Source: Desulfovibrio sp. DV (GTDB taxonomy: Bacteria; Desulfobacterota; Desulfovibrionia; Desulfovibrionales; Desulfovibrionaceae). From it: a stretch of DNA of 40,958 nt. The notes under the pieces were generated by a model. The model was not told the origin of the DNA and did not search any database. It saw only the letters and a list, made by a program, of their open reading frames with translations. The DNA lies in contig NZ_MLBG01000030.1 of the NCBI RefSeq assembly GCF_001936595.1, positions 1 to 40,958 on the forward strand, written 5' to 3'. Positions 1 to 7,736 of this stretch are shown one piece after another (within the stretch, counting starts at the first letter, position 1; every line of letters starts with the position of its first letter). A program made the position numbers and the translations under genes.

Positions 1-2130
1 GGGGACCGCCGTGGTCGGTCCCAGGGTCAGCCATGCGCCGCCGGGATTGCCGGCCAACTCCAGGCTGTCCGGCTCAAGGGCGTCAGGGCCGGGATTGCCA
101 AGGGTGAGCGGCCCGCCCGGAACCAGCCGGCCGGCGTAGGGGCAGGCCCGGCCCGACGGATCAAGGACGTAGCGGGCCGGATAGATCGTGCCGGCCGGGC
201 AGGGAGCCACCGTCGTATTGACCGCCAGCCGCCGGGCGGCCTCTCCGGCCGGGCCGTCGGCCAGGGTCGGCTGGCCGGAGACGGCCAGACGGACGACAAA
301 ACGGGTCACGGCCACCGGCCCCCGGTCAAAGCCGGGGTCGAACATCAGGCGCACGGTCAGCGACCCGGCCGGCGGCAAGGGCCGGTCGGTGCGGTACGGC
401 GTCAGGGAATCGCGGTCCGCTCCGACCAGGACGGTGACCCGGCCCGAAGGCGGTTCGTCGGGATAGGCGGTGGCGGCCACGTCCAGTTCCAGGCCGTCCA
501 GGGCCACGAGCTGGCCGGGAAGCGGCGTGAACACATAGCTGGCCTCGCCCGAGCGGCCCCGATCGGCCAGGGCCAGGGAGGTGCCCGTGGCCCGGATGTT
601 GCGGCTGCCGGCCAGTTCGGCAAAGGCGGCCTCGGGCGTGAAGCGGGCCGTAAACGTCTCCCCGGCCGGCACAAGGGGCGTGGCATTGGCCAGGGGCAGC
701 CGCCAGATTTCCGCCCGGGCCAGCGCGGTCACCGGCAGGGCGGCCTCCGGCAGGGGCGGCGCACCCGGCGCGGTCGGGACCACGAGCAGGCATTCCCGGG
801 CCAGACGGCCGTCTTCGCCCTCGCCCGGCTGGGCCGGCAGGAAGCCGCGCGGCAGATACCAGCGCACAAAGGTCTCGAAATAGGGCCGGGTCCAGGGGTC
901 GGCCTCACGCCACAAGGCCAGCGAGGCCTCTGGCGCGGCGTGTTGGCGCAGGGCGGCGGCCAGGGTTTTTAAGCGGCTGTCGTCGCGGCGGTAATAAAAC
1001 GGCAACACCCCGACGCTCGGCGCAGCCAGGGCCAGCCCCAGGACAAGGGCCAGGACATGGACCGCCCACCGGGCCGACACCCGGTCGGTCAGGCGCGAAA
1101 GGCCCAGGCCAGCGGCCAGCAGCACGGCAAACAGGCACGGCAGCACGTAGCGCACCTGGAAATGGTGGATGCTGTCGGCCCGGCCCCAGGCCAAGCCGAA
1201 AAAGGCGGCAAAAAGGAGAACCACCACTGCCGCCGCCCGCCGCCGGCCGGGCCGGGCCAAGGCCGCCCCAAGCCCGAGCAGGGCCGGCCCGGCCAGGAGC
1301 CAGGGCAGTTCCGGACGGCCGAGAAAGGCGGCGTAGAAGCTGGAAAAGGCGGCAAAGGTGCTGGCGAGGGCCGCGCCCAGGTCCGGGCGCAGCGACGTGG
1401 CCGGGGCCAGCAGCGAGGAGCGCATATCGCTGGTGGCCAGCCACCACGGGGCCAGGGCGGCCAGGGCCACGGCCAGGGAGCCGGCCAGTCCGACCAGGGT
1501 GCGCCGGCGCGGCGGGGCATCGGGGGCCGGCCAGGCCAGGGCCAGGGAGCCGAGCACGGCCGCCAGCCCCAGGGTCGCGGCCGAGAGATAGGAGGTGTAG
1601 CCGGCAACGGCCAGGGTGGCGGCAAAAACGGCCCAATCCCGGCGATGGCCGCCGGCTAGCGCCCGCAACAGGGCCAGCACGGCCCCCAGGGTCAGCGCGC
1701 CGAATAGGGCGTAGAGCCGGACCTGCTGGCTGACATCGATATGATACAGGCTCACCGCCACGGCCGCGCCGGCAAAGATGCCGCAGACCCGGCCGCCCAG
1801 GCGCTTGCCCAGGAGATAGAGCAGCGGGGCGCAGGCCGCCCCGGCCAGGGCCGCCGGCAGGCGCACAAAAAAGTCACTGTGGCCAAAAAGGTCGATGACG
1901 GCATGGATGAGCAGGTAATACAGCGGCGGCTGGAAATCGATAAACGGCGGATACTGCCGGGCCGCCCCGGCAATGACCCCGGCAAAGGACGGTTCCAGGG
2001 CGCGGGCAAGCGTGGTCAGCTCGTCGTAAAAGGACATCGACGGGTCGCCCAGGGCATACAGGCGCGGGGCCAGAGCCAGGACGAACAAGGCCAGCGGCCA
2101 GGGGTGGTAAAGGAATCTTTTCACGGGCAT
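1..2130 (-). CDS. GT-C family (PMT/ArnT-like) membrane glycosyltransferase, 3' end outside window
   Basis: A continuous minus-strand frame runs from ATG at 2130 to the window edge without a stop, giving at least 710 residues; the C-terminus is missing. It opens with a membrane segment (about residues 12-28) and then FYDELTT, with the Asp36-Glu37 pair typical of the first external loop of GT-C enzymes. QPPLYYLL follows, a pattern common in the PMT_2/ArnT group, and then many hydrophobic segments to about residue 370. The remainder is a soluble, probably periplasmic, beta-rich region. GT-C enzymes move sugars from polyprenyl-phosphate donors to lipid, protein or glycan on the outer face of the inner membrane; acceptor and donor here are unknown. 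No strong Shine-Dalgarno is visible before the ATG, so the start is only likely. Its neighbours are export genes on the same strand, which suggests a role in surface glycan assembly. Confidence 0.8.
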   Translation of the reverse strand, partial: MPVKRFLYHPWPLALFVLALAPRLYALGDPSMSFYDELTTLARALEPSFAGVIAGAARQYPPFIDFQPPLYYLLIHAVIDLFGHSDFFVRLPAALAGAACAPLLYLLGKRLGGRVCGIFAGAAVAVSLYHIDVSQQVRLYALFGALTLGAVLALLRALAGGHRRDWAVFAATLAVAGYTSYLSAATLGLAAVLGSLALAWPAPDAPPRRRTLVGLAGSLAVALAALAPWWLATSDMRSSLLAPATSLRPDLGAALASTFAAFSSFYAAFLGRPELPWLLAGPALLGLGAALARPGRRRAAAVVVLLFAAFFGLAWGRADSIHHFQVRYVLPCLFAVLLAAGLGLSRLTDRVSARWAVHVLALVLGLALAAPSVGVLPFYYRRDDSRLKTLAAALRQHAAPEASLALWREADPWTRPYFETFVRWYLPRGFLPAQPGEGEDGRLARECLLVVPTAPGAPPLPEAALPVTALARAEIWRLPLANATPLVPAGETFTARFTPEAAFAELAGSRNIRATGTSLALADRGRSGEASYVFTPLPGQLVALDGLELDVAATAYPDEPPSGRVTVLVGADRDSLTPYRTDRPLPPAGSLTVRLMFDPGFDRGPVAVTRFVVRLAVSGQPTLADGPAGEAARRLAVNTTVAPCPAGTIYPARYVLDPSGRACPYAGRLVPGGPLTLGNPGPDALEPDSLELAGNPGGAWLTLGPTTAVP

Positions 2131-2257
2131 GGCGTTAGCACGCACCGGCCCGCCCTGCAAACCGCCCGTTTTCTCCGGGGTGGGCCAAGGGCCGCCGGCC
2201 CCTTGGCCGCCGGAAGGCTCTGCCTGCCCTGCTCCCCTTCGGACCCGCAGGACGCCA

Positions 2258-2288
2258 ACGGGAAGGGGCCGCAATGGCCCCTTCCCGT
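2258..2288 (-). terminator. Perfect 13-bp hairpin between two minus-strand genes
   Basis: ACGGGAAGGGGCC and its exact complement are separated by the 5-base loop GCAAT. The hairpin lies 35 bases past the stop of the 228-residue orphan gene. There is no U-tract after it on the minus strand, so it is either a non-classical terminator or an RNA-stabilising stem. Confidence 0.45.
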
Positions 2289-2322
2289 ATCGCCGCAGTG
2301 CATCACACTGCAGCGGACAAGC

Positions 2323-3009
2323 CTAGGTGCACCACTCGATCCATTCAGACCGGTCATCCATCGTTATGGTATACCCCCCGCCAAGACAGGCGCCAAACTG
2401 GGACAAAAATGCCCCGATGGCCGCACTGAGTGCCGCGCCGCCGGTGATAAACGCTGCCACGATGGCCGCGATAACCCCAGCGGCCATGGCCTCGTCAAAG
2501 CAGCGGCGAATGGCTGCCTCGTCCGGACCATTGACCACGACGGTCAAGGTGTGGTGCAACTTCTTCATCTTGATGGAAAGACCGCCGCAATGGCCGATGA
2601 TGTTGAAGCTGTCGTCGAAAGACGCAATCTCCCTTTTCCAGAGAACGCCCTTTTGTGTCACCGCGCAGGGGATATCTACCATAAACTCCGGCCCATGCTT
2701 GGCCGCCAGATCCACTTCAATCTCGTTGGCGGCGCAGATCCGGATCTTTTTCACCCAATCCGGGCAGGTGAAAAAGCCTGCCGCCGCAATGGGCGTTAGA
2801 ACCTGCAAAACCATACCGTGGGGAGGGGATGCCAGAAAATCAAATTCCCAGACGCCGTCGGCCGGAACGACAGTGGTGTAGCGCGGTGCCAGGTAGGGCG
2901 AAGACCAACCCGAGGTTGGAGCCATGCCATTGGCCGTCAAATAGAGACGCACCTGTCCAAGAAATTCCGTTTTGTGGGCCTGCGCAGAATCAACACGAAT
3001 CTGGTTCAT
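2323..3009 (-). CDS. Orphan protein: beta-rich domain plus C-terminal glycine-zipper hydrophobic helix
   Basis: This 228-residue protein was not recognised. The start at 3009 (MNQIRVDS) is chosen because AAGGAGAA stands a few bases upstream; the longer frame upstream is AT-rich leader. The first ~150 residues look like a beta-sandwich, with PTSGWSSPYLAPRY and a DGVWEFDF segment and no signal peptide. Near the C-terminus (about residues 170-210) comes a long Ala/Gly-rich hydrophobic stretch (AAGVIAAIVAAFITGGAAL...), then GACLGGG and a charged tail. Such glycine-zipper segments occur in pore-forming or membrane-inserting proteins, but that role is only an inference. The gene is monocistronic, more AT-rich at its 5' side than its neighbours, and has its own promoter, all consistent with acquisition by transfer. 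Confidence 0.7.
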   Translation of the reverse strand: MNQIRVDSAQAHKTEFLGQVRLYLTANGMAPTSGWSSPYLAPRYTTVVPADGVWEFDFLASPPHGMVLQVLTPIAAAGFFTCPDWVKKIRICAANEIEVDLAAKHGPEFMVDIPCAVTQKGVLWKREIASFDDSFNIIGHCGGLSIKMKKLHHTLTVVVNGPDEAAIRRCFDEAMAAGVIAAIVAAFITGGAALSAAIGAFLSQFGACLGGGYTITMDDRSEWIEWCT

Positions 3010-3067
3010 CGTTTTCTCCTTGCGTAACGGTTGTCGGCCTTCCACCCGGAGACAGTGGACCACACTT

Positions 3068-3098
3068 ATTATATGCGAATAAAAATATACAAAGTCAA
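3068..3098 (-). promoter_or_regulatory. Candidate sigma-70 promoter for the orphan gene
   Basis: On the minus strand a perfect TATAAT (3073-3068) is preceded by TTGACT (3098-3093) with a 19-base spacer, slightly long. The surrounding ~130 bases are strikingly AT-rich for this window. The start codon lies about 60 bases downstream, leaving a leader of roughly 50 bases. Confidence 0.55.
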
Positions 3099-3392
3099 CA
3101 TCAAATAACGTTTTATGCGTATTAATGTCGAACGCAATCACTGTAGCCAGAAAAAATGTCGGATACCAGTTTCTCATAATTGGGATATACAAACGCTAGG
3201 AAGTGCGCCGGTGTTTGGTCGCCGGCGGGAGCGGGCAGAATCGTGATGCAGGAAGGAAGACGTGAGGTACAGCTTGGGCCGGCCGCCGGAGCAACGGTGT
3301 TTCCCGTCAAGCGCCCACGGCCCCCTGGCATCTTTTCATGCGCAAACGGCCGCTCTCCGGCAAAGCAACGCCCACAGTCAAGTCAAACTCCT

Positions 3393-3440
3393 CCAGGAGG
3401 GGATTCCAAAGGGACTCAGTCCCTTTGGCCGCCGGAGGCA
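3393..3440 (-). repeat. Dispersed element, family A (copy 1)
   Basis: Read on the minus strand it has a purine-rich lead-in, TGCCTCCGGCGG, the hairpin arms CCAAAGGGAC / GTCCCTTTGG, then CCCCTCC. It begins 30 bases after the stop of the GumC-like gene and in its orientation, so it may act as a terminator or 3'-end stabiliser. Confidence 0.85.
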
Positions 3441-3469
3441 TTCTTTTGCCTTCCCCTCTTCTCTTCCCC

Positions 3470-5653
3470 CTACCCCGACTTCTTCCGTCGCCACGGCAAC
3501 CAGGCCCGCAGCCCGGAAAACACTTCGCCGGGGGTGGCGTCGTCGGTCGGGGAGCCGACCACCACCAAAAGCGGCGGCGGGCCGGCGGCGGCGAGCTGGC
3601 CGGCCGCTTCGGCCACGACAGGGGCGGAATCGACGTACAGGCGCACGGTGAGGAGCACGGCGTCGGCGGTACGGGCCAGTGAGCAGGCGTCGCCGCTCTC
3701 GGCCACCGGGGCGGCGATGACCAAAACGGCGTCGAAGCGGCGCACCAGCCCGTCGAGCAGTCCGGCCGTGGCCGGGCTGTCCAGGAGCCGGTCGGCTTCT
3801 TCGGGCGTCAGGGCCGCTTCGCCGGCCGGCAGGACGAACAGGTTCGGTTCCTCGCCGGGCAGGGTCACGGCGTCGCGAAAGACCTTGCCGCCCACGGCTT
3901 CGGCCAGTCCGGGGCCAAGGGGCAGGTGCATGCGGGTGTGGAGCGTCGGATGGGTCAGGGCGGCATCGACCAGCACCACCGAGCGGCCGGCCCGGGCCAG
4001 GGCGGTCCCCAGGCCGATAGCCGTTTCCAGGGCGTCGGCCGGGCCGGCCGACGCCTCGGTGACGAGCAGGAGCTTTGGCGGCACGCCCGAGACCGGGAAC
4101 AGGGCGTCGCGCAGGCGGCGGAAGGCCTGGGCCCGGCCGGGGCCGGGCCGGCGGGGCAGGCTGGCCGGGCTCATGGCCCCCAGGCTTCCCAGGGCGGCGG
4201 CCGAGCTGACGGCCGGATCGGCGTAGGCGGCAACCAACGCGGCGCACATGGCCAGAAAGCCGCCAAGGACGATGCCGACAGCCAGCATCAGGGTGAGCTT
4301 GGGGCGCATGTAGTCGTCGATCTTGCCCGGGGCGGAGGCCGGTTCGATCAGGTGGGCGATGGACAGGTCAAGCGACTGTCCGGCCACGGCAGCGCTATGG
4401 AGCTGGTTCAAGTTCGACAGGAAGACCTCGCCGGCGTTCACCCGGGCGGCCAGCAGGGAATCGGCGGCAGCCCGGTCGGGGAAGGCCAGGATCTGGCCTT
4501 CCACGGCATCGATCAGCGTGCCGTAGGCGGCGTCCTGGCTCTCGTAGCCGGCGGCCTGGGCGGCGTATTCGGCGGCGCGTTCGTTTAGGTAGCTAAACGT
4601 CTGGTCGGTGGAGATGGTTTCCGAGCCGAAGACCTTGAGGGATTCGCCTTTGATCAGCCGCTTGGCTTCCTCGATCTTGCCTTCGATCTCCTTGACCGCC
4701 GGGTGGTCCGGGGTCATGCGCGCCTTGGCCACGGCCAGATCCATATACAGGTCGCGCAGGGTGAGCTTCAGGGAATCGACCAGGGCCGAACGCTGGATGG
4801 ATTCGCCGGACTTGCGGAATTCCGGGCGTTTGGCCGCTTGGGCCTTGACGTTGGCCAGCATCCCCTGGGCCTTGAGCAGTTCCAGGCGGTTGGAGTCGCG
4901 CGCGCCGGACAGGACGTAGTAGCGGTCCACCAGCTTTTCGGCTTCGCTGTCGAGCTTGACGATTTTTTCGCGCTGGCGCACCCGGCCAAGTTCGGCCAGG
5001 GCTTTTTCATAGTCGGCCCTGGCCCGCACGAGTTCCTTGTCCGACGCATCGGCCAGCACCCGGCATTCGGCCTGGCGCATGGCCGTTTCCCGGGCGGCAA
5101 AGGACCGGGCGGCGGTATTGGTCATGGCCATGGCCAGTTCTATGGAGTCGGCGGAACTGGAGAATTCCAGGATGTCGGCATCGTCCATCATGGCCGCGTT
5201 GAGATAGGGCCGGGGGAAGATCAGGTGGACGATGGATTTGTGGCTCAGTTCTTCATAGGTCATGGGCCGGCGCAGGACGCCGGGCAGGAAATGGTCGATC
5301 AAAAGCCGGACAAATGGAATAAATTCTATAATTTGCAGCGATTTTCGCTTGCGCGTCAGGTCCAGCTCGTCGATCACGGCCGTCATGACCGGCACGGTCT
5401 GGCCCAACTCTTCATAGGTGGCCCGCTCGGCGTCGGTGAGGGAAGCGGCCCCCATGGCGGCCGAATCCAGGCCGATGCGCGACAGCAGGCTGGCCTTGTT
5501 GGACGAATGGTACAGATAGACCTTGGTCGAGGCCACGTACTGGGTCTCGCACAAAAGGGTCAGGGCGGCCAGGCCGCCGGCCACCAGGGCAAAAACCCAC
5601 AGCATGAGCGTGCGGCGACGCCACAAGAGGGCGAGGAGTTGGCGCAGTTCCAT
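3470..5653 (-). CDS. GumC/Wzc-like polysaccharide co-polymerase with degenerate BY-kinase domain
   Basis: This 727-residue inner-membrane protein has the architecture of a Wzz-domain chain-length regulator. A first membrane helix lies at about 15-36, followed by a long periplasmic region with coiled coils (about 180-420). The proline-bearing stretch before the second helix (near 440-450) is present, then a membrane helix at about 451-476 and a cytoplasmic CpsD-like domain (about 520-690). In that domain the Walker A' strand is recognisable (VVLVDAALTHPTLH). The P-loop, however, reads SAGPADALETA, lacking the Gly-Lys-Ser/Thr needed for ATP binding, and there is no C-terminal tyrosine cluster. 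It is therefore probably a pseudokinase or GumC-type scaffold that couples synthesis to export. The Wza-like gene ends three bases upstream of its ATG, so the two are co-transcribed. Confidence 0.85.
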   Translation of the reverse strand: MELRQLLALLWRRRTLMLWVFALVAGGLAALTLLCETQYVASTKVYLYHSSNKASLLSRIGLDSAAMGAASLTDAERATYEELGQTVPVMTAVIDELDLTRKRKSLQIIEFIPFVRLLIDHFLPGVLRRPMTYEELSHKSIVHLIFPRPYLNAAMMDDADILEFSSSADSIELAMAMTNTAARSFAARETAMRQAECRVLADASDKELVRARADYEKALAELGRVRQREKIVKLDSEAEKLVDRYYVLSGARDSNRLELLKAQGMLANVKAQAAKRPEFRKSGESIQRSALVDSLKLTLRDLYMDLAVAKARMTPDHPAVKEIEGKIEEAKRLIKGESLKVFGSETISTDQTFSYLNERAAEYAAQAAGYESQDAAYGTLIDAVEGQILAFPDRAAADSLLAARVNAGEVFLSNLNQLHSAAVAGQSLDLSIAHLIEPASAPGKIDDYMRPKLTLMLAVGIVLGGFLAMCAALVAAYADPAVSSAAALGSLGAMSPASLPRRPGPGRAQAFRRLRDALFPVSGVPPKLLLVTEASAGPADALETAIGLGTALARAGRSVVLVDAALTHPTLHTRMHLPLGPGLAEAVGGKVFRDAVTLPGEEPNLFVLPAGEAALTPEEADRLLDSPATAGLLDGLVRRFDAVLVIAAPVAESGDACSLARTADAVLLTVRLYVDSAPVVAEAAGQLAAAGPPPLLVVVGSPTDDATPGEVFSGLRAWLPWRRKKSG

Positions 5654-5656
5654 AAT

Positions 5657-6526
5657 TTACTGCACCGCGATGACGCCGCCCTGGCTGTTGCTGAGGTATT
5701 CCCCGGCAACGGGCTGGCTTTGCTGGATGACGGTGGTGGTCGCTTCGACCGGGCCTTTGGACAAATCGTTGATGGCGTCGCGCAACTGGGGCAGGAAGAT
5801 CACCAGCCGCTCGGCGTTTATAAAGGCGCTGACCACGGCATTGAAGTGGCCCATGAATTCGTCGAAATTGGCCCAGGCGCTTTTGGGCACATAGAGCACG
5901 TCGCCGCCTTCCAGGTAGCGGTCAAATCCGGCCGTGCCCTTGCCAAGGGACGTTCCAAGCTTCATATCAAGGATGTAGGCCCTGGGCGTCTCGGAATCGA
6001 GGGCCCGGAAGAGCACCACCGTGGACTTGCCGGCATTGTCGGTAAAGCCGCCGGTCCGGGCGATGGCCTCAAACAGCGGGATGTCGTGGTCGACCACCAC
6101 CACCCCCTGGGCCTTGACCTCGCCAAGGACCAGCGCGGTCTGGCTGCGGATGTTGGCGGCCGTGACCGTCACCTGGGGATCGACCAGATATTTGGCATAG
6201 GCCCGGGTCAGGTCGGCCCGAAGCTCGGAAATGGTGCGTCCGCCGGCCCTGATCTCGCCGACCAGGGGCAGTTGGATGCGGCCGGCCTCATCCACGCGCA
6301 CGCTGGTTTTGAGGTCTTCCTGCCGCCACACGGCCACGCTCAGCTCGTCGCCGTAGCCCAGGGCGGCCCGCCTGGCCGCCATATCGGCGGTCCGGGCCTC
6401 GGGCCGGGTTTTGGAGGTGGCCACGGCCGGCGGCGGAGCCGTCGGACGGGCGCAGGCGCATAAACACAGTGCTGCCGCCAGGAACACAAGCAGGGCACGG
6501 GAAGGCAGGGTGGCGCAAACGGGCAT
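5657..6526 (-). CDS. Wza-like polysaccharide export outer-membrane lipoprotein
   Basis: This 289-residue protein starts at 6526, with AAAGGA upstream. The N-terminus is a lipoprotein signal: positive Arg10, a hydrophobic core and LCAC, with Cys25 as the likely lipidated residue. Residues about 55-140 form the Poly_export domain (YGDELSVAVWRQEDLKTSVRVDE..., LPLVGEI, VDPQVTVTAA). An SLBB-type beta-grasp domain follows (ALVLGEVKAQGVV..., FEAIARTGGFTDNAGKSTVVLFR, GGDVLYVPKS). The tail (about 220-289) is less conserved and may include the membrane-crossing helix. The family forms the octameric outer-membrane channel for capsule or exopolysaccharide. The gene is first in a two-gene operon with the GumC-like partner and divergent from the adaptor gene at 6715. 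Confidence 0.9.
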   Translation of the reverse strand: MPVCATLPSRALLVFLAAALCLCACARPTAPPPAVATSKTRPEARTADMAARRAALGYGDELSVAVWRQEDLKTSVRVDEAGRIQLPLVGEIRAGGRTISELRADLTRAYAKYLVDPQVTVTAANIRSQTALVLGEVKAQGVVVVDHDIPLFEAIARTGGFTDNAGKSTVVLFRALDSETPRAYILDMKLGTSLGKGTAGFDRYLEGGDVLYVPKSAWANFDEFMGHFNAVVSAFINAERLVIFLPQLRDAINDLSKGPVEATTTVIQQSQPVAGEYLSNSQGGVIAVQ

Positions 6527-6714
6527 GGCGGTCCTTTCGCTCTCAGAATCGATCTCTCCACGACTACGGGATTTCAGGACCGGCCGCAAGGCGCATGCCG
6601 GCGCGTTGTGGTCCACTGCGAACTGGTGTATGGGCAAGCCGCGCCGGCGTAAAACGACTGTTTGCCGGGCAATCTGGCCAAAACGCCGAAAAACAAACCG
6701 CCTGCGGGCGTAGC

Positions 6715-7722
6715 ATGACTGTTATGAAAACCATCCTCGGGCTGGCCGTGGCCCTGCTGCTTTTGGGCACCACGCCGGCCGCCGCCGAAACCGTCACGTT
6801 TTTGGGCAAGGCCTACTGCCCCATCAAATACGACATCAACTGGCCCTTCGTCACCAAGGCCAAGAAAACCCCGGCCCAGGGCAGCGGCATCCAGGCCAAC
6901 GTCTACGAACTGCCCAAGGAATCCTACGAGGAAAAGTCCGCCGCCGAACTCGGCTCGGACATGCGCCGGCTGCACATCTTAAGCGCCCCCATCCATGTCG
7001 GACAGCATGTGGTGGAAGATGAGGCGCTTATCACCTACGAGCTGCCGCTTGACAGCCTCATCATCGAAAAGGAAGCCCTGTCGCGCAATGAGCTGAACTC
7101 GCTTGAACGGGCCATGACCTCGGTGAAATTCCGCCTGGACTGGCTGGCCTCCCACCAGCAGGATCTGGAAAACATGGCCGACCAGCAGTCCGCCGCCCCG
7201 GCCGATGTGCGCAACAACACCAAGGACATCGAGACCCTGATTCTGGAGCGCGACTATCTGGCCGAAGAACTGGAACTGGCCAAACAGCGCTACGAAAACA
7301 CCCTGCTCATCGCCCGTTCCAAATTCGGCAAGAATGTCGACCTGAAAAAACTGCCCCGCCAGGGCTTCGTCCGTTCGCCCTCGGAAGGCTACGTGCTGTG
7401 GGTCAATTCAAGCCTCATCCCCGGCATGGCCTTCACCAAACAGGCCGCCCTGGTCACCATCGGCAAGCTCGATCCCATGCTCGTCCGGGCCTCGGTCCAC
7501 GAGATCGCCGTGCAAAAGCTCAAGGTCGGCGACCCGGCCACCATCGTGTTCCACGCCTGGCCCAAGGAGACCTTCCAGACCACCATCTCCAAGGTGGACT
7601 ACGTGGCCCAGCCGGCCATGCTCCAGCAGCCATCCTTCTATCTGATCGAGCTGGCGCTGCCCAACCCCGATATGCGCATCAAGGAAGGCATGCGCTGCGA
7701 CGTCGTGGTCAATCTCAACTAA
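6715..7722 (+). CDS. HlyD-family periplasmic adaptor (membrane-fusion protein)
   Basis: This 335-residue protein has an N-terminal signal peptide (about 1-25, ending TPAAAE). Two ATGs are possible, at 6715 and 6724; neither has a strong ribosome site, and both keep the signal. A biotinyl-lipoyl-like half motif (LSAPIHVGQHVVEDEALITYELP) is followed by a long helical hairpin (about 115-210). The second half (RSPSEGYVLWVNSSLIPGMAF) and a beta-barrel domain (MLVRASVHEIAVQKLKVGDPATI) come next. This is the layout of MFPs that bridge inner-membrane machinery with the envelope. No transporter ATPase or RND pump is adjacent; its position in a glycan locus suggests a helper of polysaccharide polymerisation or export, as with Alg44-like proteins. 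The next gene begins 14 bases after its stop. Confidence 0.8.
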   Translation: MTVMKTILGLAVALLLLGTTPAAAETVTFLGKAYCPIKYDINWPFVTKAKKTPAQGSGIQANVYELPKESYEEKSAAELGSDMRRLHILSAPIHVGQHVVEDEALITYELPLDSLIIEKEALSRNELNSLERAMTSVKFRLDWLASHQQDLENMADQQSAAPADVRNNTKDIETLILERDYLAEELELAKQRYENTLLIARSKFGKNVDLKKLPRQGFVRSPSEGYVLWVNSSLIPGMAFTKQAALVTIGKLDPMLVRASVHEIAVQKLKVGDPATIVFHAWPKETFQTTISKVDYVAQPAMLQQPSFYLIELALPNPDMRIKEGMRCDVVVNLN

Positions 7723-7736
7723 TCCAACGGAACGTC

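Noticed and set aside
4703-6463. Long plus-strand open frame of 586 codons opposite the export genes
   Set aside because: It is rich in Gly, His and Gln with no ribosome site or domain, and lies exactly opposite two well-supported genes; a GC-skewed shadow frame.
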